Shown here: one piece after another, positions 21,715 through 37,763 of the stretch
Position numbering within the stretch: the stretch's first letter is position 1
Layout: each line of letters opens with the position of its first letter
Assembly (NCBI GenBank): GCA_963576475.1
Contig: OY754977.1
Location: 12,156,354-12,220,353 of the forward strand
Source: Molanna angustata
Lineage: Eukaryota > Arthropoda > Insecta > Trichoptera > Molannidae
DNA length: 64,000 nucleotides
Reading direction: 5' to 3'
Notes under the pieces: model-generated
The model's input: the letters and a program-made list of their open reading frames with translations, nothing else
What the model was told of the DNA's origin: nothing
The model's database searches: none
Made by a program: the position numbers and the translations under genes

Positions 21715-22990
21715 TTAATAACCATAATAATATAACATTTTCTATGATATTCTTGTTCGGTGCATATTATCTAAAAATAGTGGCAGGTTGGTGCCTACTC
21801 GTAAATTTGTACGTTGTATTTTATCTATGCAGGTTGCATTGCACCTTTGGTCATAATTATTACGAATTGTTGCATTTTATAGAAATATAATTTAAAGTTT
21901 TTTGTTGTCATTATTTTGTCCCTCTAACGATTTTTTTTTGTTAATTTATACGTGTAACAGGCATACACATATTATATTTATTTCATGGTAAATGCCTTGA
22001 GATGGTTTGATCATATTGATATAGCAAACAATAATGTTGAAAACATACATGAATGTATTCGCGATAGTATAACGAAGAATTGACGAAGTGATGAATATGT
22101 CTATGTAAGTATTGAAGTGTTTGGAATTCAGTTCTCTTTGCATGGCGTGATAGCACATATGTATGCATATTTTATTCATTTATTTAGTTAGTAATTCAAT
22201 ATTCTCATTTGTAATTTATTTCAATAGATATATTTCGATATAAGTAGACATTTTGTCATAGATAAAATTTAATGGTTATGTCCTTATGATGACATTTTCT
22301 GACAGTTCGACATAAACGTCAAAGAAATGTCATAGAAAGGGTTTAGCGCATGAATCTTTTCAACAATAAATATACTCATAAATGAAACGAGTGCCGTTGC
22401 GTGTGGTTTAAATATCTTTGTGTTTAATAATACACTTGTGACAGTTTATAGGTGTAGCTAATCGATTTGAACTTTTCTATGGCATTGCAAAATATAAATA
22501 TTTTAATTTAAAGTAAGCTCTAATCATACGATCTTTTGTCTCGAATGACGTGTTAATTTTAATAGCTTTTTTTAATTACAAATGCATCACGTAGTTACCA
22601 AATATATAATTAACTTGTTTTCAAGTCATGTAGTAGATTCTCATACTGCACAAGCCTCATTTTAAAGGACGAGCATACTTTAAAAAAAACCACTTAATAA
22701 GTGCAAAAAGTTCGCGGGATGAGATATTATAGTTTCCCAGCTACTTGGATGTTTTATTTCATTTGACCAATGGGAAATATTCGAAGGTTTATCCATAAAA
22801 AAATAATATAATCATTAAGCCGTGATGTCTGAGTTGTTTATTTTTATCACCCGTTTTCGGGGTGATCGATATAATAATATAATAACGACTTCTTTGATTT
22901 ATGATCTACACTTTTATCAGTATCTTATCCACTTTATTATTTATCAATACAAATTAACATTTTCTTTTTTTTGCACAAGATTAACGAGTG
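21715..22990 (+). other. Intron DNA without recognisable genes
   Basis: AT-rich sequence without transposon signature or credible coding frame. Confidence 0.4.
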
Positions 22991-24970
<1,980 letters not shown>

Positions 24971-24971
24971 A

Positions 24972-25221
24972 TGAGGTTGAAATGGGTTGATCATGTACAA
25001 AGGATGCCAAACTCTTGACTTCCCAAGAAAATCATGTTTGGATACCTAAATGAGGAGAAAGGTTGGGAGACTGAGATTGAGATAGGAGGATGACATAAAG
25101 AGGGATGCGACAAAGCTCATGCATATTTCAAACGGGAGATCGGCAGTTGATTGAATAAGTAGTTGGAGGCAGAACTTGGAGGCCATGGCTCGATTTGGGC
25201 TATAGCGCCACTAAAGAGCGA
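24972..25221 (+). pseudogene. Decayed LINE ORF2 C-terminal tail
   Basis: The plus strand reads RLKWVDHVQRMPNS, then LPKKIMFGYL, a broken GRPRLRWxDD-like stretch and a W(R)Q(N)LE...AIAPLKS ending. These are the landmarks of the LINE tail seen intact at 63532-64000 (RWAGHVQRMPN, IPKRIM, GRPRLRWQDEV, GWRQKLKEA). Stops and frameshifts throughout make it dead. Confidence 0.75.
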
Positions 25222-25648
25222 TTTTGTTTTAATATAATCAAATAACTGGGCGTGTGCCACTTTTCAATTATTATGAAAAATGGACCCTTAGTGGAGAATC
25301 ATAAATAATACCGGTTATAGTATATGAGGGACGTATGTATGACAACCCTGTTTACATCTAATTATGGCCGGGAGAAGCTTCGCTATTATGCAAGGAACTA
25401 TGCGCGTACCGTACAAACATACATCCATCTATTATTGTTATTTTGTGTGCTATGTAATATGTGGGAAGAAGAAAAGACTCGTACCCATGATGTTCAATAC
25501 ATACACAGATAATCTAGGAACCAGTCCCACTGCTATAGACGGGGCGGCTCGCTAGAGAGAGGAAGGAAATCGAAAGTGGTTTTGGATACATACTTCTTTT
25601 GACGACGGGAAAATAAATTACGATACGCTCTTTGAGTAGTTTAACTTC

Positions 25649-25813
25649 TTATTCCTCTTGTAATAGATCTATCTGTTTTATTAGCTCATTTCTGGGATGC
25701 GGATGACCAACTATCCTTCCATCTTTTTGGTGTTCTTCCAGACGTTGATCTAGTTCCAGAGAAATTTCATACGTATCTACGCGAGCAAGTCTTTTAACGA
25801 GTAGTTTAAAACG
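25649..25813 (-). other. Coding-like 54-codon open stretch, unidentified
   Basis: The minus strand from 25813 to a stop at 25649-25651 reads RFKLLVKRLARVDTYEISLE and then LDQRLEEHQKDGRIVGHPHP and NELIKQIDLLQEE. It has no Met, balanced composition, and a charged, heptad-like leucine pattern that does not look random. I do not recognise the family. It may be a fragment of a transposon protein or a decayed exon. No convincing splice acceptor lies upstream. Confidence 0.35.
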
Positions 25814-25981
25814 TCAATCGAAAAAAAAATGTTAGAGATTTACACCGGAATTATATTTTCGATTTCGTTGTTCTATGGTTTACGGAGGCGGAGTACAATA
25901 AACCTAAATATATTATTAATAGGTGCGAGAAAGTAACTATATTATTCAGTCACCATATTGTTTATACTCTCCAGTCAACTC

Positions 25982-26349
25982 GGAGCTTTTTAGTTTTTCA
26001 TAAGACAACGGTTGATTTCTTCTTTATAATTGTATCTGTAAAAACTTAAAATTCATTGTTATTTAGGAAAACAACAATGATTTTTTTTTTGTTTAAAACG
26101 TCTGCAGTGGAAATATGATAAACAATAATGCATTAAGTGATTTCAAACCTTTGAAGAAAAATAAAGGAGCTTTTTAGTTTTTCATAAGACAACGGTTGAT
26201 TTCTTCTTTATAATTGTATCTGTAAAAACTTAAAATTCATTGTTATTTAGGAAAACAACAATGATTTTTTTTTGTTTAAAACGTCTGCAGTGGAAATATG
26301 ATAAATAATAATGCATTAAGTGATTTCAAACCTTTGAAGAAAAATAAAA
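25982..26349. repeat. Tandem duplication of a 184-bp segment
   Basis: GGAGCTTTTTAGTTTTTCAT begins at 25982 and again at 26166. The following ~180 bp (through ACGTCTGCAGTGGAAATATG and CCTTTGAAGAAAAATAAA) are repeated with only a T-run length change and one substitution (AAACAATA/AAATAATA). It is a recent local duplication with no gene content. Confidence 0.95.
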
Positions 26350-27775
26350 TATTATGTACCGTCACTAAATTATGTAGTGGAGATATAAGTGTCTGTCCCA
26401 ACCCACTCGCTTTGATCATTTAATTTGATTTCAGTTAAAATAAAACATCCTTGTTTAATGTCTGTTACGAATAATTACTTCGAATGTAAAAAGAATCAAT
26501 GCTCAATATGTAAAAGCACACAGTTATTATCCTATTGTGGTTATTGATTTAGTTGCTATATACTTCTGTAGTTAAGTGTTTTGATTTAATTTTGGCACGT
26601 AAGATTTATGACCCTTTTTTATAATAAAATAATTTCCTTTGTAGCCCATTGTTTTAAAAATACATGCGCGAGTGACTATTGGGGTCTAGATAACCCCGTA
26701 TGTTATATTTTGCTTCAAACTTCTGGATATAAGGAGTCACGTTAATCGAGAAATATCTACATATATTATGTTCAACGATACGACTGATGATGATGTCTGA
26801 CAATATGCACGGATGTACCTACAGCGGTCATTTTGTTTGCCATAAAAATAAATATGGCTTTCGGTTTTCTCTGCTTTCCCCACCAAGCTTGAAAAAGCTT
26901 GCTGTTTTTAATTTGTTGCTAAAACTTTATTTATTTTTTTTGTTTAATTTTTTATTCTTTCAAAAGTGTGTCAATTTTTTTTTGTTAGTTTCATTGGTTC
27001 CATGTTTGACCCTTGCGTTACACCTGTATGGTTAGTTAGATCTGTCTGGAAATAAATAATGACAGCTCCGCTTAGTAATTTATTCGATTTCCTGCTCAGA
27101 TCTGAGGATTGTTTTCATGTGAATGAATGAATGGTCCTCATAGGCGATTCATTGCGAGTGCGTCCTCTTAAAATATTTAACATGCAAAACGGGCCGTGTC
27201 TTCTACCATAGTTACAAGATACCTGTTTATATGTAGTCATTTTGAAATGAATGTACATAATATTATTATTATCATCATCATTGTCGTCGGCTTTCAAATC
27301 GAATCGCAAAATTGCAAATTGAATGTTGGACGTGTCCTCTCCTCGTGATTTCTCCCAAATAATTTAACAAAACTTTCACACGAAGCAATATCTGAAATAT
27401 ATTCAACTAGGATTATTAAATTCGTCTTTCAAAACACGGTTCAATTTCCTGTAGTGTTCATGTAGGTATTTGCTTATTCTCGACCAATAAGGTTACAGAA
27501 TAATTTTTATAATATTGAAATCATTGCTAAACTTTTAGTTCGTTACATGTTTGTAAAGTGACTTAAATTTGATTAGAATATGGTTGTTGATTGTATTCAT
27601 TGCCACTATATTCACGGATCCTCATGTACATCTGAATTTCACGTCGTCTTTCTTTTGATGGATTGGCAGATCTGCGTGGATATTATATTATTATTGTAAA
27701 ATAATTTCGTTCTTACGTAAGTATCATTCCTAGATGGTCTATTGTTGTGATTTATCATAATATTTTTGAATTAAT
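26350..27775 (+). other. Intron DNA without recognisable genes
   Basis: AT-rich, with no supportable feature. Confidence 0.4.
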
Positions 27776-27776
27776 T

Positions 27777-28560
27777 TTTTTTTTTTTTTTTATTATTGAA
27801 ACCAAACAAAATATAACAATATAGTTACAAACAAGAAAAATATTACAAAAAAGTACAATTTAAATAAGTTATATGAAACATTTTTTTCATAGGATTATTT
27901 GGTATATACCACCTCACTAGGCTGAGCCTGTACCGAGTTGGCAGATTTTTTTTTTTTGCGTTATATCTGACAGAAAAATATTAAACTTGTATTTAACTAA
28001 AATTTGTTATAAAATATACCTATTATAAAAATAAAATATAAACTATTGTAGCTTGATCATGTTTCCGCAGTATCTATATAATGCCCTTGTTTCTAATCCA
28101 TGTTTCTATTGTTTTCTTGTGTTTCAAATTATTCATCAACTGTATGTCCGTTATTTCACTTTTTATCTTATTAAAAATTTTTGGAGCTAAATAATAGTAA
28201 TGTCTTTGTCCGAATGTCGTGTTTGTCTTTGGAGTCATGAGAAAATTCCCGCGTGTCGTCTCGTAATTGTGTTGCGGTGTAATGTGAATTGTTTTATCTA
28301 ATAAGAGGATCCATATTAATTTTAGCAGTGCCACCCCAACCAATCATTACGTGTGTTATAATCGATTGAGCTAACGCGTAATATATTGTTTTTAAGTCTT
28401 TTTTAGTCATTATGTTGCGAATGTTTTTAAAAATATAAATAAGCCTTCTTATTTTACCTGCAACTGTGTTTATTAATAGTCTGAATCCTCCACTGCAATC
28501 AAAACTGTTGAACAAGCTTCTTTGATTTCCATTGTTTTCGCTGTTTCTTCAATTTTTTCT
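27777..28560 (-). pseudogene. 5'-truncated, internally deleted LINE (jockey/CR1-like ORF2 tail)
   Basis: The minus strand gives GKIRRLIYIFKNIRN, LKTIYYALAQSIITHVMIGW and GG, then after a frameshift ITPQHNYETTRGNFLMTPKT and GQRHYYYLAPKIFNKIKSEI. This is the post-reverse-transcriptase region of jockey/CR1-type LINEs: LKxIYyaLxqSixxYxixxWG, then TRxxxxLxxP...GxxxYxxxAxxxFN. About 60 residues normally between the two blocks are missing. It is followed by a ~250-bp 3' UTR and an oligo-T run at 27777-27790 on the plus strand, which is its poly(A) tail. Confidence 0.8.
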
Positions 28561-31500
28561 TTAAATCCTTCATTTATTATATTCCATCAGCTACAAAATA
28601 TTTTTTGATTATTCTCCTCTCGCCTCCTTGTATTGTATTGTTATTTTCACCAGATTACGTTTGTTGGCATTTAGTCATGCATGCCGCATAGTGTTTACGG
28701 CGCGCGTGCTTTTTGACTTCCCACCATCAATGTGGTTGGTGTTGAGCACACGAAAACTGAAACTGGAACCAGAACGAGACTTAAAAATGTATATCCAATC
28801 AAAAACACATGCAATGGTCCTTCAATTGTTGAATCAATTGTATTATTTCTTGATTTTTTTAGTTGATTTATCATTTCGTTTTTTTTTTAATTTATTTCCT
28901 TATCTTTATTGTTGGGTATTTTTATAGTATTTGAGTTATATTATTTAGAGATATTTATGTAAAACAGATGGATTTTGTATGTATGTATATTTTTATTTAC
29001 ATGTAAAAAAAGTACAAATTCTTACATCTAGTAAAAGCATTATTAAAAAAAAACATGTTTAGTTTGACGTAATTAATGTTCATGACAGCTTTTAGTTAAT
29101 TGTCTATATTTTTTTGTTTATTTAGGTGTTTTTGCTGTTATTTTAGGATGCATTGGGTTTGTTCAATTTTGTTTAGGTACATAAGTAGATATATATTATC
29201 AAAATCAAAATGTAAAATCTTATGTCGATATATTGACATAATTGTATTATGCTTAAACATGCAAAATTTTACACGTTTATAGCTTCAGTTCTTTTATTTC
29301 AACATCTCGTTACCGTTTGATTGTATACATTGGTCAAGTGTCTGGCCCATGTCCCCTTAAAATAACCCACTTGTGATGTCAACCTCTTCTGACCGATACA
29401 CCAATATTGTTATATCCTGCATATATCCCGTTCATTAATATTCAGTTATTATATTGACCCGCATAGTAAAGTGTGAAGATCCTAGATTAAACAATGCGTA
29501 AGCTTTACATTTACAGTAACTTTTGAAATGGAAATTCGCTAATCGAATTGCTGATTAGATTCTGAAATTTGATGTGGTCATTTTTAGATCTGTCATTTTC
29601 AGAACTACATATTGACGATTTTATATTTCATTATATTGTGATCTGTTCTTTTCTACACTATTGCATTTGACGATTTTATTTTTTTCTCTCTGGCTATATC
29701 CCAACTAATTGTCTGTGCAGACTGCTGGAGGCAGTTCTCCTCGTCCATATGTTATATTTTCTTCTGATGTCCTGCACAATGTCACCTAGGCCATTTCTCT
29801 GCTTCTGGTTGCGCCTTTGTTCTTATTTATTATTTGTTGTTCCTCTGAATTGAATCTTTTGACGATTTCATACATCTATCGTATTCTACCTTAGTTCTGT
29901 TAAATTCAAATGACCTGATTTGCACATATCTAATCAACTGTAACCAAAATCCATTTTATTCTTGAAATGCTATTAACTTTGAATACATTAAGATTTACTT
30001 CAGTTTAATTTTCGTCTTCCTTTCTTCTTTCGTTTTAGCGCCAACTTTCACTTCTTTATATCCATCCCATCCTTACAGCAGTATCTATCGTCTTCTTGTC
30101 GATATTTTTCCTACAAATTGCAATAAAATAAATCTCTCCGTCACGTATCATAAAGTTTGCTTGCGAAATGACTAACAATATTTATTGGATTTTTATGCTG
30201 AATCACAATATTATGGCAAAGCTATTTACCATAAATTGGTTACTAAACAAATATATGAGAGACTGAAAAATTATGCTAATGATTTTTAATTTAATACGAT
30301 TATTATAGAAACAATATAATCTTATTTTGTAATAGTCATTGATTTTTTTTCGAGCTAATCAAATAATAAATGACCAGGAGTAATTTGAATGGCTTTGTTT
30401 TTATTTGCCTGATAAGCAGATAGATACCTACCTGAGGCTTAAGCTTTCTCAATGCAGTTTCTTGAATAACTGATTTATATATCTTATGAACAATGGAGCC
30501 ATTGGAGTTCAAAAAAATAACAAATCATAAATTTAATTTGGTCAGTGGTTTAATTACTATACATTAAATGATATTATACAGTTGTTAAACTTATTTTGTT
30601 ATTGATTGAATTAGATGGCACGTTATGTACTATTATGTAATTTATTGATTTAATGACAGTAACGAGTATCCATACATCGTTTGGCATTTCGTCAGTTTTA
30701 GTACACATGGCCATGTCTGATCTCATTTATTTTTCGATTCCTAACATTAATTTATTAATTTGCCGACATCGTTTCTCAATAATTTGTTTAAAGTCGTGTG
30801 CGTTATTCTCATGACTCGATTCGCTGTAAATCTAATTTATTTTCTGTCCCTTTTTTCACGTTTTGCCGCGTTATTATATCTACTTACTGTCTTTACTTCG
30901 TTTCGAACTCTCGTTTGTTTGCCGAAGTATTTTTGAAACCGTTAACAATACGCTTTCCATTGTCCTTTGATTTTTGTCAACACAACTTCTTGCCGCGGTC
31001 AGCCGATTGCGTTTTCGTGTTTCAGAAACAATCTGACCCTTAAAAGTGTGTTAAGTGATTCGACCCGGCATTACTTTTTGCGAAATGATAATACATATTT
31101 ATATAAGAAATTGGACACCGCTTGGCATTCTGTTCCCTAAAATGTATTAAAAATAATGTCACGTGTGTATACTTGTTATCGATATTGAATAATAAGTAGT
31201 TTGTCATTGGATCGTTCGCTACTGGATGTCAATTTTCAGGTGTCTTCATTCTAAATTTAAATTATGATTTAAAAACAAATTATCCGTTAATTTGTTTTCT
31301 TTACTTAGAGTTTATCTCTGATTTTCGTTAAAATAGTTTAACAACGCATCAAATTGTTGATTTAATTTGTCTACTATTTTAATTCCATTTGTATTCAATC
31401 AAAACACCTATGTATAAAAACAATATTCGGTTTTAAAATTCAATAATATTTATTAAATTTTTATATACTTATACTAAGTAAATTTATTTCTATTTTCATT

Positions 31501-34255
31501 TTGTATATTTTTAAATAAATAATCAAAATTTATTGTTTTTATAAATATTTTGGTAGAATTCCAGTATAAATTTATTGGTACAAGCAATATAAGATATTGC
31601 AGAATAAAATCAAGCAAGTTATTTTCAATTATTTTTTAAAATTAAGTTATTTTGGTTTATTATTGTTGCAAATGATTTTTTATACGATAACTTTTTTTTT
31701 TCTATCGCATCTCAATTTGGAGCTTTTTGTCAATTTCCTGTATGATTGTCGTTAATACCTTTCACGTCAATGTTTTACTATGTGGATAGGTCCCATTACC
31801 CTTGTTTCTTGACCACTGGTAATTTTGTTTCGTAATAAGGCAGGTGTTGTTTAGATTGGCGCCGAGCAAGGTGTACGCAACTTTTGGCGCGCGTGATAAT
31901 TAGTTACCATATTCCTTGGACACACGGCAAGTACATGATTGTTATATTAATCGTAACACAAATTTGAGGTATGACATTGATATATAAAATATAATGAGTT
32001 ATTTTCTCCTGAAATTACACTGATGTTTCTTTCCATCTTCAAGTTGGTGAAGACTAGTTTTTGTTTGTTGGTAATTCATCGTATTCGACTTCGTCGCTTC
32101 TGACGTTCATTTGAGCTTTTGTGACATCTGTCTCTCAATTACAGGTTATTTATGTACTATCTAGTTTTAAACCTTCATATTTTCTTAAATTCAATACCCG
32201 ATTGCAGTTTTAATATTGTTATATGTATAACAAATTTGTACATTTATCGTAAATTTTACTTTTGCTTGTTGGTCGTCAAAAACATTTAGAAACAGTTATT
32301 TTGTTGGTCGACAAATGCTATGAGTATTTTGTAGATTAGATCGGCTGTTAAATTTGAGCTATTGAAATTTCTATTCTGTCTTTTTAATCGACTCGTTGGT
32401 ATATACCTGAATTGTGATAAGTCCATTATCCAATATGAGTTTATTATTCAATATTTATTTATGTTATGATTATTTCTTTTGGCCTATTTCGATATAATAT
32501 TATGCACAACTTTACAATAAAGCTCGACGGGGAAACATAATTTTCCATGTTAATTTTTACTTCAAAAGACAAGAGCGTTTAAATAATTAGGTGTTTAAAT
32601 CAGTGACTTTGATTACTGTGGGATAAAATGAAGTTATAAAATGAATGTATACTTTTTCATAAGGCCAAAGCAAATATCTGTCAACATGAATATGTTATGA
32701 ATATATTCGCCTGATGATATTAGTTAATGGTCGATAGAATATGACGCAAATTTGATTTTAAATTACTATTTTCTCACCAACACGCAGAGATGTTTTAGCG
32801 TGTGTTTATCTCGCATTATTAATTTGAAACCATTATAGTTAATCAAATGTTATTTTTCAAATTTAAATCCTGATTGTACGTGTGGTCATTTTGAGTGTTG
32901 AATATTTATTCTGCGCTTTTTTTCGATTTGACACTGAACTAATCTTTTACGCGTTTTCCTTATATCGTATGTACTTGCTGTAATCAATTTACACACGATT
33001 TTTGTTTTTTTAACTATGAAATTGTATTGGCGAATTATTTTTGAAATTTTGTTGTGACTTCCATAAACGATATGATATTCAAAGTAAAGCTTTCAGTGGC
33101 TTCATATTCAAATGGCTTTCAACATAGATCTCGAGATCATCACGCAATAATAAATATTAATCATTAAAAAATATAGGCGCCGTCAAATTATTTAAAATCA
33201 ATCAATATGAATAATGAACCAAAAATACATTTATTATTTCATAAATATATATTTTATAATCAATTGATTAATTTCATTGCAACATAAATAAATTAATTAA
33301 TTAGTCGATTTTTATGGACATTGTTTTATTCACACTTAATAGTCCAGGAAAATATATTCCAGTAAAAATATTTTATATAAAATAGTTAAATATGAGACAT
33401 AATAACAGAATGTCAGATGTTAATGTTGTGGGAACCATTCTTAATTTATTCTTAATTAATTTTTCAACCTTTGTTGTAAAGTGTGGCGGTCAAATAATGA
33501 CATGTGTTTTTGGCCAAAGGATATTATCTTTTATGTTTGACAATATTACCGAATTACAAATGTATCGGCCTGTAAATGGTACTAATTTCGTCAGCATTTG
33601 GACACAGAGAGCCACGTAATAGTCATCTGATCAATATAATATATAGGTAATTATTTGTGGAAGGTTGACGTTCTATTAATTTCACAGATCTATGATGTAG
33701 ATTAAAGAATATATTAAAATATTAATTGACTTAAAATTATGCGAAAAAACTGTCTGGCTGTATTTTTTTCTTATTATTTAAAAACTACGTGACTTCATGA
33801 TGGCGTACATAAACTTTAAATTGTTATTGATAACTAGTATAACAATAGATTAATAAATGTAGTTAGCACCTGCTCTTATGATGTTGTTGTTCCTGATATT
33901 TTATAAAGCTTTGGAGTTATTGTAGGCATTGCAATTATAAAATAGTTACCTTCTACTTATTAAGTTATGATCTATTTTAATAGTTTCTTTGTTAATGACA
34001 TTAGTTTTTGTGTTTTCCGCTCAAAAGTGGAATTATTTGGTCGTTCACAATGAAAACTTTTTCTATATTGAATCAGGTTATTTCATTGCCAGTTTCTGCA
34101 TCCGTTCCATCCATTAATTGGCTCGTAATCTTTACTTCTGATCGTCCAATATATTGTTCTGAAGGACTACTGAAGCTATTTTTGTGTTGGCACTTTACGT
34201 AACTCTGGATGGGTCGTTGAACATATCAGAAAATGTTCCTGACTAATATAAAATA
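28561..34255 (+). other. Intron DNA without recognisable genes
   Basis: Nearly 6 kb of AT-rich sequence with frames no longer than about 100 codons, none with a recognisable domain. A stretch near 29690-29850 weakly resembles a LINE tail on the minus strand but could not be supported. Confidence 0.4.
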
Positions 34256-34278
34256 AATGCCACGTAAATGAGGTCGCA

Positions 34279-34640
34279 AAAAAGGCCATGGAAAAATCGA
34301 TTTATGACACAATAAGGAACGAAAATACAAGGGTTATGTGTAACCTGAATAAGAATATTGTTTACAGAATTAAAGTAAACACTCTGCGATGATTTTGCCA
34401 CGTGGGAAGAAAAAAAAACGTAGAACGTTTAACATACAAAATTTATAGAGTTAAAGAATGAGGAATGAGAAGTAGGAGTCAGTCAAGATAAGGCACGACC
34501 ATGTGAACAATGTTCTGAAAGAAGGAAACGTTGCAAGTTTAAATGAATGTATTCAAAGACAGTAAGTAGGGTACTCGGTTCACTCTACCACCCTAGTAAA
34601 AGGGACATAGTTTGATGATATGTATAGGCCTTTTGTCATC
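34279..34640 (+). pseudogene. Decayed LINE ORF2 C-terminal tail
   Basis: Plus-strand pieces read NKNIVYRIKVNTLR, then FCHVGR and, further on, a KGHSLM-like ending after CTACCACCCTAGTAAAAGGG. This matches the IKxxRLRWxGHVxR and 3'-end pattern of insect non-LTR elements, with several stops. The body between is degenerate. Confidence 0.6.
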
Positions 34641-34685
34641 TGTTTTCGATAAATATGATGGCATATCTTTGAAGATATAATGTGA

Positions 34686-34931
34686 TTGAAAGAAATGGGA
34701 ATCACTAAGATCCTTTGTGACATAGCTGGCAAAGTATCAGGGTTGTTTGGTCGATGGCCGATTATGGGTACCAGCCTATCTATATTAATAATAATAATAT
34801 GTCGTTATATGTGGAGGGGCAACCAGGCAACCAAGCGCGTATCACCTGCCGTGGCAGATGGACCGACAGATGTTGGTACGGTTTTGGAAGTACCGCGCGG
34901 AAGTGAATTCGGGCCCAAGGTACACTTATAG
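34686..34931 (+). other. GC-richer ORF downstream of the LINE tail, probably repeat-derived
   Basis: An 81-codon frame with RYMWRGNQATKRVSPAVADG and VLEVPRGSEFGPKVHL. Its base composition is more balanced than the flanks, and it directly follows a LINE remnant. I recognise no domain. Most likely it is 3' UTR or neighbouring repeat sequence. Confidence 0.3.
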
Positions 34932-34979
34932 GCTGTATGTATCTCTCATAATATACGTTCGGGTATCTTAACTATATAT

Positions 34980-37760
34980 TATGCCAAATATATACCAAGA
35001 TAAAGGTACAGAATCCCGCGTGCCTTCACGGGTGTTTCTCCATTCATTAAATAAACACAGCTCTTAGCCGTTAGTACCTACTCATGTGCCGATATAGCCG
35101 CTAAACTGATCACGAAACTAATATTTTCTACAATTTTATTTATTGCGAAGTTTGAAGCGACCGCTTCTTCTCCAGGGCCGATGCCAACTTTTTGAATTGT
35201 GTCACAAATAAATAGAATTTATTTTAGTAATTCTAGTAAAAAATCATATTTTTAAACCTATACTTTCATCATATTATGCTTTTATGAAACTTAACAAATT
35301 TTTTTTTCGATTTTTTCTGTATTGTTTTTAAAATTGATCTGAGTATTTTTTTTAATTTTTTTAGCGAATTTCACACCATCGATATTTTAAGATATATTAT
35401 TTTTTAAAAGTATATTGTGAATAAATTACTTTCAAGTCAGATCAGATTTATTTATTTGCATTTCTATTTATAATGCAAATTGAGTTTTTTTTTATTTCAT
35501 TATTTTTGTTTTATCGTTTGTCTATCTTCCGATTGAGTTTAGGGTAAGGATACATGTGTGTAAAATGGTGTAGATCCCAATTAACGATATGTGGTATAAT
35601 ATACAAAATTTGTGGTCGGTTCGCCTTTGGCTGTTTTTGGAGCAATCCAACTTTGCACAAATTATAAGTTCACCGGAGGAAAACACCTAATTAGTTTCGA
35701 TTTCGTTCAGTCAGCACACTTCTTGGAAACAATCTTAGTAAACGTATATGTGGATCTGTAATTACATACTTTTGTATTGAAATTTACCTATCCATTGAAC
35801 ATAACAAATGTCCGTGTTTACCATCGAATTATCTGAAAACTGCATACATTTGGGTTTCATTTTAAGCAGTTTTCAGCGTAACAAAATAAAGATCCTTATT
35901 TCACTAGTCTCAAGTAAATAGTCTACAATAGTACATATATGTTCTTAAGACTACAATAATGAGTCATTAAAAAATACGACTTTAATATACAGACTGTTCA
36001 TGGCCACGAGGAAAAGAAGAAAGTATTTGACGGACCCAGATTGATATATGTACAGTTTGAGACGACCTAACATCATCGGTTAAGGTATTCCATAGTATTT
36101 ATAATTTCCTATTGTATCTTGCACGATGTAGGTATATATTTTAAGATGAGATAAAATGAGAGTGTTAGTCATTTAAATAAATGTAGGCTTTGATACAGTT
36201 GAAGTAAAAATAGTCGAATAGTTTCTCGCGACCCATTATGTTGGAAGAAATAAACCGAATTGGAAGTATAAACAGAGCACTGCACAGTTGGTACGAGGTG
36301 GAGGCCCAAACTAAACAATAAAATGCAATCCTTTGTTGAGTTGGCTGTGCAGCTGTCTTCGTAGCACGCACTCCATACCATACCATACCCATTCTACCTC
36401 AGCCCGCACTGAAACACATTTATGCCGTTCAAAAATAATGCACTTTTTGTTTGATGCATTTTGGCCTATACCTACCTTTGTGGTTTCCACCGGCCAGGTG
36501 CAGAATGCACAACCGAGAACCTTCGCGCAACAATATTTAAATTTAAAAACATCTTGGTATAAAAACGTTCTTACATTCGATATTTTTTGATCCATCAAAA
36601 TAAAATGAACTTTCAAAGTAAAAACCATTTATTGATTAACTAAACAACTCATTACAAACAATATACTTTTTACTACTAACACGTTTTATTGAGTTTCAGT
36701 GATTTTATTTTGTAGTTTTGTAATATCTAAAGGCTTCAATATATTACTAGATCTCCAAAAATTACCGAAAAAAATTATTACTTACATATAGGTTTCTACA
36801 GTTTTTTTTCCATAGAGTTTTTTAATACATCGTTAAAAAGCAGAGAGAGACTATCGCTTAATTTATGTCTGGATATACATCTGTTTCGTTATACTTTCAT
36901 ATTTTTTGTTCGTCTATTAGTTTGACTTTGGTGTTCTCATCTCAAAATCCTGTTCATCTAATCGGGTCATATTTTTGGCGACCTCTGCCTTTCGTTCCAC
37001 TTATGTCCAGTCTTTATACATAGGTATATAATATATACATCAACGTCGTTATGAGTACTTTGTGTAAGCTATCCAAAAATTATATAAATTACAAGATTGT
37101 TCTAGATTTTGCACTTTTTTTAAGATGTGGAAGTCATGTCATGACAGACTGAATATTATCGTAATATTTTTCATCCTTCTACTTATTAAAATAACTCGAG
37201 TTTTGATGTTCGGTTACTGGAAGGTTTCGTATATCTAGACATTTTAGTTTGGCAAGTTATTTTTTTGTTGTTGATGTTTGTGTTCTTCTTGTTTTTCTCC
37301 CTTTGTGGGATAATGTTGCATATCCATTATGCGTTTGTTGTAGCCGAGGGCACATTTGAGTCCCAAACCACCGGCCGTGTCTCGGTGTCTCTATCAAATT
37401 GCTCCTCTGAGCTGCTGCTCCGAGTCATTCACCCGATATTAAGAAGTTTGCATCACTTTATTGATGCACCTTCCATCTGCATATTGCGTGCACACTATCG
37501 TCTCGCAATTTATGAAGATTATTTTACAAAATTGTTAAAAGAAACAAAATAATGCAGTTGGCTAACTCGATCGAATTGAAACTAATAAATATTTTAAAAC
37601 TGTGTTCAGGGATTTCAATCCAACGAGCATTTTATATTAGAAAACTTATTCTCAATTAGTAAAGGTTGTAATGAGGTTCACCACCCATTATCAACGTTGT
37701 CTTTTTAGGCGATAAGAGACTGGTGTGTGGTTATACACGCATATGTCGCGCTTCCTTTTA
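34980..37760 (+). other. Intron DNA without recognisable genes
   Basis: AT-rich. A locally GC-richer patch at 36310-36530 carries overlapping frames on both strands without a recognisable domain. Confidence 0.4.
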
Positions 37761-37763
37761 TTT

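Noticed and set aside
29690..29850. Minus-strand LINE tail remnant
   Set aside because: Only GDIVQDIRR and a W...R pattern are suggestive; too weak to annotate.
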